Translations under genes and position numbers: made by a program | The notes under the pieces: model-generated | Seen by the model: the letters and a program-made list of their open reading frames with translations, nothing else | Told to the model about the DNA's origin: nothing | The model's database searches: none | NCBI RefSeq assembly: GCF_021917145.1 | Contig: NW_025813728.1 | Coordinates: forward strand, 344,515-408,514 | Length of the DNA stretch: 64,000 nt | Origin: Hypomesus transpacificus | Lineage: Eukaryota > Chordata > Actinopteri > Osmeriformes > Osmeridae | Direction: 5' to 3' | Part shown: positions 22,650-34,800 of the stretch, piece after piece | How the letters are laid out: the number at the start of each line of letters is the position of its first letter | Numbering within the stretch: position 1 is the first letter of the stretch

Positions 22650-25600
22650 ATGGGACCTTTGATCCAAGATGTCCGCTTCCAAACAATCCTCGTGCTTCTC
22701 ACCTGCCTGCCCGTTCCAAGTACTACAACATTCTCACACGCACAGTTTACCGATGCATGAAGGCGCCTATGCTGATTTGAGTTTTTAACACTTATAATCG
22801 CAACTGTGGTTGAAGCCACAGTTTAACTTTGACTTATTTTAAATATTGTGCTACGTGTGTATTCTCACGAGTGGGAAATTCCAAACAGTAAAATATAACA
22901 GACGCAACTTTGTTTCCCCACTAGATAACGCCGCCTTCAACCTCGTCGTCCCTTCGGAGCCTGTGATTGGTTTTGAGGGCGATGACATCATCCTTCCCTG
23001 TCGCCTGTCTCCCCAAAACAGCGCAGCTCACATGCGGGTCACATGGTTCAGGCAGGGGCAGTTTGATTCCCCCCTGTATGGGATTGACAACGGGAGGGTG
23101 ACTGTGAGACAGGACTACCTGGGCAGAGTGAACATGTCCACCCAGGGGCTGGAGAAGGGCGATGTGTCTCTGGGGCTGAAGGGAGTCCTGCTGGCTGACA
23201 GAGGAGAGTACAGGTGCCAGGTCTTCTACCAGGATTGGATTAAGGAACAAGTTGTCAACGTCCAGATTAAAAGTAAGTCAATGTTTTTAGTGAAGGGTAA
23301 TAAGTGTAAGTAATTATGGAAAGTTATTCTGAACTTATTCAGGTCAATGTGAAGTCAATTTTCTGCAAATTTCTTCCCAATTTCTTTCCTCTTTATTGGG
23401 ACCAGGGAGGGGAAGTGTCCCTAAGATCTCCATAGCAACACGCAACAAAACCTTCATCCAGCTGAGCTGCAGCTCTGAATTCTGGTACCCTGAACCTCAC
23501 ATGCTGTGGCTGGACCACCTTGGAAAGGAAGTGACATCAGCACAGACGGAGGAAGCGAGACAGTCTCGTGACCTGTTCTCCATCAGCAGTCGAGTCAAAC
23601 TGGGGAAGGAGCGACTCCAGGGCATCTCGTGTGTGGCGATGTCACATGACAGGAAGTCCAGGCTGGAGTCTGCTATGAAGGTGACGGGTGAGTTTGGGGG
23701 TGAGAAGGTTAAGTGGTTGCAGATTCCTAGTTACAGGAATAGCACAGTACTGCATGTGTGTAGGCCTACATCTCTCTCTCTCCTTGTTTAATTACACGGT
23801 TAACTGAAATACTACTGGTGCTCCAATGATAGACTTCATCTGACCTCTGCTTCCTACCCCTCGACTTCCTACTGCTTTTGTGTGTCACCTGCATTAAATT
23901 GTTTTGTCCACATGCGCACTACTCACCTGTGATTTAACCCTGAGTTTAACCCCATGAACAGCCTTGTGTGTTCTTTTGTTAACCTGTCTCAGTTTTTAAT
24001 TTTTTTAATGAATGTTTCACGTTGCCTGATGTAACGTTGCAATTTCCCCCAAGGGATTAATTAAGTCCCTGCCAACTTCTCTGCCTTCCAGTTTCCCATA
24101 ATCCTCCCTCCCTCTCTCCTTGTTGGTTCTAAGATGACGATCTGTAGGCCAATATATCTGTCCCTGTTATAAAGGACAGTATTTTTGAACAAACGTTCTC
24201 TCTCCTGTAACAGAGGGGTTTTACCTCGGTAGCGTGGAGGACCGCGGCTACGTCTACGCCAGTCTGATTCCCTTCTTCCTGACCCTGGTGTCCATCTCGG
24301 CGTCCACTGTCTACACCCTCTTTCAGGGACAACGTGAGTCTCTAACATTCCATTTTGCATTTAGTCATTTAGAGAGGGAGTCAGGTAGCTGAGCGGTTAG
24401 GGATACGGGTTAGTAATCTGAAGGTTACTGGTACCAATTTGGGAATCGAACTGGCAACCTTAAGATTACCAGCCCGCTCAGCCATCTGACATCTGACAGC
24501 CGGCTTGTCAGCTGGTATTGTGTCGTGCATCGGCCTGGTTCACCTTTGTGGACGACGCAGTCAGATTTCTAATTCATGCTTTCAATGTTGTTGTCACGGA
24601 ACATCTTTGTTGACAAGTCCTCACCAGATTGTTTTTCCTCCTGTTTTCAGATGTTAAGAAAAGACTTAATAGTTTGGGTAAGTTTACTGGTAGTAATACT
24701 ACTGGTACTACAATGACTTCAATTTCTACCACTACGACTACTACATTTACATTTAGTCACTAGTTCTACTACTAAGTCACTAGTTCTACTACTATTGATA
24801 TTGCTATTATTGCTACCAGTATTACTAATACTACCAAAACTAGTTCAAGTACTACCAATGTTACTATTAATAGCACTACTACTATTGGTAATACTACAAT
24901 TACTGCTAATGCACTATTGCTAGTTATACTACTATTATACTACTACTAGTATATTTTACTGTTGATTGTTCTTCTACAGGTACACTCTTGCACTTTTTGA
25001 GTTTCATGTTATTTAATTGTAACTTGTTTAACTGCATGCTCTTATGGTTCTTCCCTTTGGCACTTATTTGGTTTTTCACAATTTATGCTTCATGTTTTGG
25101 CTGCTTATAATATTTGGGGCAACCTCGTTGTTATGATCAGTGACCTATGCTCTTTTGTAAAACTCTCTTTTGGAAGTCGCTTTGGATAAAAGCATCTGCT
25201 AAATGCATAAATGTAAATGTACTACTATTACAAGTACTACCACTACTGTTAGTACTACTACTACATTTAGTATAGAATATTTTACTTGTAACAAAAATGT
25301 GTTTTACTGCTCTAAAAGTGTTAAACATATTAACAAATATCTTTCAATTATCAATGCAGATGACACACAAACAGAGATAGATAAAGCCGAAAAAGGTAAA
25401 AAGAAAAGTGTATTTTTTTATATAAGAAATATTTATGGTAAATCGAATGTTAAACTCTACATATGTAATTGTAAATTATGGTTCTATATTTCACAGAAAG
25501 ACGTGACTATTTTAACAGTATAAAGAAAAATGAAGAGTTGTTTGGTAAGTGTTCTTCTGTTGAAAGATAAATCCATGGTTAGATTGACAGTAAAAGTACC

Positions 25601-26551
25601 ATTGTTGAGATTAGACAGAATGTATACATGTGAAAATTACACACAGCTTGATATACATTGATGAAAGAACATATTTTTACTCAATAGAAATCACTGGCAA
25701 AATCCCTGACTCTGGTAACTATGACAACCACCTTTAATTATCAAGTCACTATAAGATACCCTCATGCACATGGGGATCATCTGCAAACGCAAAAATAAGT
25801 TTACCTTTTGTCTTCTTCTCTAGTTTGGAACTTAATGGTGGAGTGCGCAGGTAATTGTTATTCTCAAATTATAATACTATCACCGCAACAGTGTAGCTGA
25901 ATGAACATCTATTGGGCTTATAAACAGAATAATTATAGATGGAACATTTGTAGAGAGGTGGTGTACTATAAGGTGTGCAGCATTGCAAGTATTGACAATC
26001 ATCCTCTCCTTACAGAGGAGGTGACGTTTGACCCTGACACGGCACATAACTGCCTGCACGTATCAGAAGAGCACACATCTATCAAGTGTGGACAGGTCGG
26101 TACAGGACAATGTACAAACCAAAGGTTTGGAAAGGTTCAGTGTGTCTTGGGAAGGACAGGGTACGCTTCAGGTAGACATTACTGGGCGGTTGATCTGGGG
26201 AACAACAGTCAGTGGAGTGTGGGAGTCGCCCAAGACCCTGAGAACAGGGGGTCGGATATCTCCATCCGCCCAGACAACGGCTACTGGAGTATCTGTGTAA
26301 AGGGAGGAATGCTGCAGACTGTTGAGGAATCACCTACTGTTCTGCCTTCAGAACTGACGCCTGCTACTCTGGGAGTGTTTCTGGACATTGAGAGTCAGAG
26401 AGTCACTTTCTTCAACGTGAAGAAGAGGTGTCACATCCACTCCTTCTCTTTCTCTGAGAGATCTACCAAGGAACTGTTTCCTTTCTTTGGACCTTTGACT
26501 GGGTGTAAAGAGGAGCTCAGAATTACCCCCACCCACTCAAGCTTAGAGTGA
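22650..26551 (+). CDS. Butyrophilin-like receptor (IgV-IgC-TM-mini-exons-B30.2)
   Basis: Ten exons, all phase 1 joins, 506 residues: 22650-22719 signal peptide; 22925-23272 IgV (LPCRL, VTWFRQG, DRGEYRCQV); 23406-23687 IgC (LSCSSEFWYPEP, ISCVAM); 24214-24333 TM (IPFFLTLVSISASTVYTLF); mini-exons 24651-24677, 25360-25395, 25497-25544, 25688-25714 and 25824-25850 (27, 36, 48, 27 and 27 bp); 26016-26551 PRY-SPRY (TFDPDTAHNCL, YWAVDLG, WSVGVAQ, LGVFLDI, VTFFNV). This is the butyrophilin architecture: an extracellular Ig pair and a cytosolic B30.2 sensor joined by small symmetric exons. Every exon has GT-AG sites and stays in frame, so the gene looks intact. The ligand and role in T-cell or innate regulation cannot be read from sequence. 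Confidence 0.9.
24370..24490. repeat. Two SINE fragments head to head
   Basis: A + strand SINE head (GTCAGGTAGCTGAGCGGTTA, to about 24432) is followed at once by an inverted fragment (GAATCGAACTGGCAACCTTA to GCCATCTGAC), forming an imperfect palindrome in the intron after the TM exon. Confidence 0.7.
24686..24955. repeat. Degenerate ACT trinucleotide repeat
   Basis: A long irregular run of ACTACT, ATTACT and related triplets lies in the mini-exon region of the butyrophilin-like gene. A homologous run is at 39470-39745 next to the pseudogene copy. Confidence 0.8.
24958..25216 (+). repeat. L2-like LINE 3' end fragment
   Basis: It matches the 3' end of the L2-like units at 34619-34880 (TTCTACAGGTACAC..., TTTAATTGTAACTTG, ending GTCGCTTTGGATAAAAGC). 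It is inserted in the ACT repeat and absent at the homologous place in the pseudogene block (about 39710), where the repeat is uninterrupted. Confidence 0.75.
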
Positions 26552-26559
26552 ACGATGAG

Positions 26560-28040
26560 ATATTATTGGGTAGATGGGTCTCATAAAAATCAGATTTATT
26601 GTATAAAAAGCCTTTTAAGCAATGCGAATTGTCAAGCACAGGTATAAACAAAGTAGAGTTTCAAGTTTGGTATGATAGCACCACAGTAGTTTTCTTACAG
26701 TGACTTAAGTCTATGCCAAACACAATTGGTTTCAAGATCAGATTAATCAATTTACAATACATCATTGCACATTTTGGATAATACAAATATTAAATCATGT
26801 AAGATTTTGTTTTCAAACAATGTTAAATTTGTATTTGAATGGGCTTTATGTTTTAATTTGTAAGTAAGTCTATCTGAACATATTATAGACTATAATAGCA
26901 ATGAAAACAATGTAAAAACAATGATAATACATGCAATGTAAATGATGTCCCTCAATTCTCATAAAACTGATGACAAACATGTGAATCGGTTGTTTTTCTT
27001 CACACAGGCTGATCTACAGGGGGGGCAAGGGGGGCAGCTGCCCCCCCACTCTAGAGCCTTGAACCCCCAGCTGCCCCCCTAACTTTGATGATCCAAAAAC
27101 TGTACTTGTAAAAAACAAAAAGCCACTATGTCCACAAGCTTATCAAAACATTGAACTGAACAATACATTTACTGAAAGTGAACAATTATAAAAAAAAGTA
27201 TTTTAAATGTATTCTTAGCCCCTCAAATAGCTACGTCCCTGCATCAAACGTGCAGAGCGGCGTTCACACAGTCTGGCTCGCACACAGGGAGTCTGCTGCG
27301 ATGCGGTGGCACTGCATCCCGGCAAAGAATGGAGACACACGTTTAACTTAAAGTTACATTGGTAATGAATGTAATGTATGCTAAAAACGATTCAGCATCA
27401 GCAAAAACAGCGAGTCTATTACGTTAGCCAAAAGTCAAATTGCTTCATTTTTAGGAGCACATTGATTAGTTTTGATTTTAGTAAAGACATGAACAGCTTA
27501 ATATATAATATAAACTCTTGTTTGTATCCATAACGTTTACGATGGTCGCTGTTTCGCCAATGTTACGTTACAACACACAATAATACAGGGCCAGTTGGGG
27601 GATTTTTATATGACTAGCTAAGCAGTCTTCAATTCACTCATGCTCCCATATCGTTTGTGAAAGTAGAGTGAAGTGCCTTGCCCAAGGACACAACGTAATT
27701 TTTGCACGGCCGGGAATCAAACTGGCAACCTTCAGATTACTAGCCTGCCACCCCATGTAAAATGTTCTAGATCCATCACTGACGAAAGAAATGTAGGCTA
27801 CAGCAACATCGACGATGTTTTGTGTCCGAGTTCTTTCTTTGATGTGTCATCGGACGTGAAAAGTAATTATTTATTCCACTTCCACAGGTGTCGTTTTGGT
27901 TAAGACAGCCATGTCCTTAGATACCAATGTCAAGATACAATCGAAACATCAATGAACACGTTGGTGGTTTCCTCACACAGTGTGCTGGTACAGGAAGGTA
28001 GTATATGTTAACTCCAGTGTTGTTCAACAGTTTTATCTAT
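26560..28040. other. Intergenic stretch, 3' flank of the butyrophilin-like gene
   Basis: Conserved flank (26560-26990) matches 40350-40800. An hAT-like remnant lies at about 27014-27241 (GGGGGGCAGCTGCCCCCC at one end, GCTACGTCCCTG at the other). A SINE fragment on the - strand lies at 27656-27760. From 27770 to 28040 it matches 40810-40925 plus 42259-42355 in the second block. Confidence 0.6.
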
Positions 28041-28044
28041 GCAG

Positions 28045-28809
28045 TTGTAACCGGGTAGTTTTAGGACCCAGGAGCCCACAGCTTCTTACTTTTTAAATCT
28101 ATTTTATTACAGTTTGTTTTTAACTATGTTTTACTATGGACTGTGGCACTCTGAGATTCAGAATGTAGAGTGCGTTATAAATTAAATTAATTATTATTTT
28201 TATGTATGCACTGCTGCTGTTGTTTATTACTAATACAAGTATTTTCTACTACAGGTGTTTAGGTCTGCCACTGTTTTTTCCAGTATTAGTTTCTTACAGT
28301 TTTGTTTTGCTTAAAGGGCTGGTTTTCTGTGCTTATTGTTTTGGGGGTTTACTTCTATTTTTGAGCCTTGGTTGTGTTGGGCTGGCTAACCTGGTGATGG
28401 TGTTTGCAGTCAGTGTGTTTTATCCTACAATGTCTAAATGGTTGCTATGATATGTAGATGTGATGTGAAGATAATATTTAGTGTGGCTCTTTATATATGC
28501 ATCCCTAGTCACGTGTGTTGTAGCCTTCCCCAAGTTATGAGTTCCCTCAACCATATGTACGCTGTTTTAGGCCCAAGTAATGTAGGCCTACAGTCACACC
28601 TGCTCTTAAGTGTTTGTTATTATTGCAGCATGTGCCGTCTGATTTTAAAACTGTGGCCATAATAAACTTAGTATATATGTTTGATACCACCTCCTCTGTG
28701 ATAGTTCATTTGATTGGTCAGGACACTAGTCAGAGTTATAGTATTTCCAATTGAGGATCTTTCGCCCGATCTGTGAGAGTGGCGTAGTCGAGCACCCCGC
28801 CACACAGTT
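28045..28809. other. Insertion of about 760 bp absent from the second block
   Basis: In the duplicated block the flanks meet directly (near 42350-42362). Here they are separated by this stretch, bounded by CAGTTGTAA and CAGTTATAA, a possible target duplication. It contains a hydrophobic 82-codon frame (28202-28450) without homology I recognise. The type of element is unknown. Confidence 0.5.
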
Positions 28810-31800
28810 ATAATTGGTTTTGTCCTTCTGGTTCGATTGACAGAATCCTGATAGGGTGTTGATTATTATTCCTTGGGGAGAACAAGGGCCGAACCACATC
28901 CTTGTATTCGGGCCCATCATCAAACATGTGAAGAACAGAACCAGTTACAGCGTTGTAGAAAGTCACCTTCTTGTTGCAATAATCCAGATCGACGCCAACC
29001 TTTTCTGGAATATCTTTACCAGACAGACAATCATCATCATCGGGGGTTGTAGGAGACTTTGCTTTCAGTGTTTCTCCATTAGACAGCCTGATGAACCAAT
29101 AACCACGACGAGGCCTACTTAAATCCAACTTTCCGCCGCTAACCGCTGTTTCCCGGGCAACGCCCAGCACCCAGTCAACCTTGTCCTTAACGTCCACCTC
29201 CCAGTAGGATCTCCAAGCACGACCTATAGTACCCAACACGTAGGGCTCATCGGTACCGACGCCCGTCCATTGCATCGTTTTCTCGTCGATCTCCAGGTTA
29301 GGGTGGGCTGTGTCCACATCCAGAGTGACGTTAACTGTGGAGAAAAAGGAGGAAAGACAAGTCAGACAATTGTGAATTTGGTATTCTTTTTTATGGATGA
29401 AAATGTTGTTATTGTGAATGATGTGACGTACAAACACTTACCGCCAAACACACGTGAAAAATCTGAAATGATTTGAGAAAAAACGCATAAAAGATTTGTA
29501 GATTAATATATTAACTTAATTACAAATTAATTACATAATTACAAAAACTAAATGTATTACTAACTATGACAAACCCATGTCCGAAGTCCTACTTTGACGT
29601 GATGTTTGTGTTGGACCATCTTTAACACCTGTACCAGTAAACAATACACCAGAAGATCCACATTTTGTTAAAGGTAATGATGATTGCAAATTACATTATT
29701 TACTTACATGTGTTGTGTACAGTTTGTCTATACTGTTCTTTTTAAGTGACATTGGCGTTGTATGTTATAGACTATAATGTAATGTGTAGTTGAGTACTGT
29801 GCTAAATTCTTAAGCACCCACGAAAGAATGACATGAATATTGTCTTAACAATGTTTTGTCTTCTGTATTTGTGTGGCAAAATAAACGTACAATGTTATGA
29901 TTAAAATTGAAGTGAAAAAGTAGATTCAATGCAAAACATCTGAAAGAATTTTTGAAACACGCACAAACGATTTTTTTACAAATTAATTACATAATTACAA
30001 AAACGAAATACTATTACTAACTATGACAAACCCATGTCCGAAATCCTACCTTGACGTGATGTTTGTGTGAAACCATCTTTGACAGCTGTTCCAGTAAACA
30101 ATACATCAGCAGATCCACGTTGTGTTAAAAGTAATGATGAATGCAAATTACATTATTTACTTACATAGGTTGTGTACAGTTTGTCTATAAAGTTCATTTT
30201 AAGAGGCAATAGCGTTGATGTTATAGAATGGAATCGAATATGTAGTTTCTTCAATTTTCTAACTATAAGTTTATATGTTGTTCATTCCTACTTTGATGTA
30301 AGCTTGTTTTTAGTAAGTGTGTACAGCCTTTTTTACTCCAGAAGGTACCATTTAAAGTAAAGAAAATTTTTTGTAATTACAAAAAGAAAATACTATTACA
30401 AACTATGACAAACCTATCGTTAAAGTCCTACCTTGATGTGATGTTTGTGTCGAATCATCAACACCTGTACCTGTAAAAAATGTATCCGCAGATCCACATG
30501 AACATTCTTTCAGTAGAGGTAATGGTGATTGCAAATTACATTATTTATTTATTTACGTGTTGTTTACAGTTTGTCTAAACTGTTCATTTTTAAAGACATT
30601 CAACTTATCTTCATGTTCATGAAATCATATAGTATCGACTAGTGTAAACCACCTTTTTTAACCTTTTTTACACCATGAAATACAATTTAAAGTAAAGAAA
30701 ATGTTTATAATTACAAACAAAAAAATACTTTGACAAACTATCTTAAAATCCTACCTTGACGTAATGTTTGTGTAAATTCATCAACTCCTGTAAACAGTTA
30801 ATCAGCAGATCCACATGAACATTCTTTCATTAGAGGTAATGGTGATTGCAAATTACATTATTTATTTAAATGTTGTTTACAGTTTGTCTAGACTGTTAAT
30901 TTTTAAAAACATTCAATTCAGCTTCATGTTTCATGAAATCATAGTATCGACTAAAAGTGTAAACCACTTTTTATTTTTTTTATTTTACACCATAAAGTAC
31001 AATTTAAAGTAAAGAAAATGTTTATAATTACAAACAAAAAAATACTATTACTAACTATGACAAACCCATGTACAAAGTCCTACCTTGACGTGATGTTTGT
31101 GTGAAACCATCTTTAACAGCTGTACCTGTAAACAATAAATCAGCAGATCCACATTTTGTTAAAGGTAATGATGAATGCAAATTACACTATTTACTTACAT
31201 GTGTTGTTTACAGTTTGTCTATACTGTTCATTTTAAGAGGCAATAGCATTGATGTTATAAAATGGAATCGAATATGTAGTTTCTTCAATTTCTAACTATA
31301 AGTTTATATGTTGTTCATTCCTACTTTGATGTAAGCTTGTTTTTAGTAAGTGTGTACAGCCTTTTTTACTCCAGAAGGTACCATTTAAAGTAAAGAAAAT
31401 TTTTTGTAATTACAAAAAGAAAATACTATTACAAACTATGACAAACCTATCGTTAAAGTCCTACCTTGATGTGATGTTTGTGTCGAATCATCAACACCTG
31501 TACCTGTAAAAAATGTATCCGCAGATCCACATGAACATTCTTTCAGTAGAGGTAATGGTGATTGCAAATTACATTATTTATTTATTTACGTGTTGTTTAC
31601 AGTTTGTCTAAACTGTTCATTTTTAAAGACATTCAACTTATCTTCATGTTTCATGAAATCATATAGTATCGACTAGTGTAAACCACCTTTTTTAACCTTT
31701 TTTACACCATGAAATACATTTTAAAGTAAAGAAAATGTTTATAATTACAAACAAAAATATACTATTTTTATAGTATTATTAGTAGTACTATTTCTATACT

Positions 31801-34800
31801 GTTCATTTTAAGAGGCAATAGCATTGATGTTATAAAATGGAATCGAATATGTAGTTTCTTCAATTTCTAACTATAAGTTTATATGTTGTTCATTCCTACT
31901 TTGATGTAAGCTTGTTTTTAGTAAGTGTGTACAGCCTTTTTTACTCCAGAAAGTACCATTTAAAGTAAAGAAAAATGTTTGTAATTACAAAAAGAAAATA
32001 CTATTACAAACTATGACAAACCTATCGTTAAAGTCCTACCTTGACGTGGTGTTTGTGTAGAATCATCAACACCTGTACCTGTAAAAAATTAATCAGCAGA
32101 TCCACATGAACATTCTTTCAGTAGAGGTAATGGTGATTGCAAATTACATTATTTATTTATTTACGTGTTGTTTACAGTTTGTCTAAACTGTTCATTTTTA
32201 AAGACAGTCAACTTATTTTCATGTTTCATGAAATCATAGTTGGCTAAGACTGTAAAGCACTTTTTATTAACCTTTTTTACACCAGAAAGTACAATGAAAG
32301 TAAAGAAAAATGTTTATAATTACAAAAACAAAATACTTTGACAAACTATCGTTAAAATCCTACCTTGACGTAATGTTTGTGTAAATTCATCAACTCCTGT
32401 AAACAATTAATCAGCATATCCACATGAACATTCTTTCATTAGAGGTAATGGTGATTGCAAATTACATTATTTATTTAAATGTTGTTTACAGTTTGTCTAG
32501 ACTGTTAATTTTTACAGACATTCAACTTATCTTCATGTTTCATGAAATCATAGTATCGGCTAAGAGTGTAAACCACTTTTTTAAAATATTTTTTACACCA
32601 TAAAGTACAATTTAAAGTAAAGAAAATGTTTATAATTACAAAAACAAATACTATTACTAACTATGACAAACCCATGTGCAAAGTCCTACCTTGATGTGAT
32701 GTTTGTGTGAAACCATCTTTAACACCTGTACCTGTAAACAATTAATCAGCAGATCCACATTTTGTTAAAGGTAATGATGAATGCTAATTACATTATTTAC
32801 TTACGTGTGTTGTTTACAGTTTGTTTATACTATTCATTCTCAGTGGCATTAGCATTGTATGTTATAGAATGTAATGTGTTGTTTATTTAATTTCCAAATA
32901 TAGGCTATTTATATGTTGTTCATTCCTACTTTGATGTAAGCTTGTTTTTAGTATGAGTGTAAAGCCTTTTTTTACACCAGAAAGTACCATTTATAGTACA
33001 GATTTTTTTTATAATTACAAAAAGAAAATACCATTACAAACTATGACAAACCTATCGTTAAAGTCCTACCTTTATGTGATGTTTGTGTAGAATCATCAAC
33101 ACCTGTACCTGTAAAAAATGTATCCGCAGATCCACATGAACATTCTTTTATTAGAGGTAATGGTGAGTTGAGTGTAATAGTGATTGCAAATGAAATATTT
33201 ATTTATAGGTGTTGTTTACAGTTTGTCTAGACTGTTCATTTTAAGTATTTAACTTGTCTTTGTGTTTCATGAAATCACAGTATCAGCTAAGAGTTTTAAG
33301 CACTTTTTTTTACCTTTTTTACAACACCAAGAATACCGAAAACGATAACAGATATTACCGCAGATACCTGACACCGTAACCACTGCTAAAAACAGGACCA
33401 ATAAGACCCACTGGCTCATAATTAAGTGCAAACCCAACCACACTCCTGAACTACACTAAACTAGCAGGGGTGCCTACAGCTGCCTGAAGGGGGTGCCAAT
33501 ATGCCAATTCTCCACAAACTGAAATGATAGATGAAAACCGCGCAGAGATTTCTTTTTTTAAAATTCTCGTGCGCCCCCCACTTGACATGAAAAAATGCCG
33601 CCCCGGGCGGCTGCCCGGTTTGCCCGTGCCTAAAACCGCCCCTGGCTGATGACACGCAGCTGTACCTGTCGTTCCCCCCCACCGATCCGGGGATCTCAGC
33701 TAGGATTGAGGCCTGCCTTGCAGACATCTCCGCCTGGATGACCGAGCACCACCTCAAGCTGAACCTCGCCAAAACAGAACTTCTCATCATCCCAACCAAA
33801 CCCTCCATCTCCAACAACCTCTCAATCACCCTGGGATCTGCGACGGTGACCCCTTCATCCTATGCCGGGAACCTTGGGGTTACCATGGATGACGAGCTCT
33901 TCCTCACGGCCCACATTGCTGCGGTCTCCCAGTCGTGTAGATTCACCCTCTACAACATCCGGAAGATCAGGAGATACCTGTTTGAGCACTCCACCCAGCT
34001 GCTTGTCCAAGCAATGGTCCTCTCCAAGTTGGACTACTGCAACTCGCTGCTCGCCGGTCTCCCAGCATGCGCAACCCGCCTTCTCCAGAGGATTCAGAAC
34101 GCAGCGGCCCGCCTGGTCTACAATCTACCCAGACGCTCCCACGTTACCCCGCTCCTCATCTCCCTCCACTGGCTACCCATAACGGCCCGCATCTGATTCA
34201 AGACCCTGGTACTGACCTTCCGAGCAGTCAACGGGACTGCACCCGACTACATCAAGTCTCTCCTGCAGCCTTACACCCCCACCCGCCACCTACGGTCTTC
34301 TTCAGACAACCGTCTGGTGGTCCCACCGCTCAAGACCGCCCGGTCCCAACACAAGCTCTTCTCCTGCCTGGCACCCCAGTGGTGGAATCAACTCCCCACC
34401 TCCATCAGAGACACCGACTGTCTCTCCACCTTCAAGAGAAGGCTCAAGACGCACTTGTTCCGGGAGTACAACGGTACTTAGGAATGGTTTGCTGAACTCA
34501 ATGCTAGTTTCCTCAAGGATCAGAATGACTCTTGCTTAGAGACTGTTGCTCTTGTTGGTTAGTGGTACCTGATTTAAACTGTTGTTTTCTATTTTAGTTA
34601 ATCTTATTTTTATTTTACTGTTGCTTGCTTTTCTACAGGTACACTTGCACTTAGAGATTCATGTTGTTTAATTGTAACTTGCTTAACAACATGCTCTTAT
34701 GGTTTTTCCCTTTGGCACTTACTTTTTGGTTGTTCACAATGTGTGCTTCTTGTTTTGGCTACCCGCAATGCTTTATGCTTCTATCTTGTTGTTATTATCA

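Noticed and set aside
28202-28450. 82-codon hydrophobic frame as a membrane protein gene
   Set aside because: It lies in a T-rich insertion, and no homology or splice support was seen.
33461-33829. 122-codon frame on the - strand (repeated at 35670-36038)
   Set aside because: It is antisense to the L2-like LINE and hAT remnant and is repeated only because of the 2209-bp duplication.
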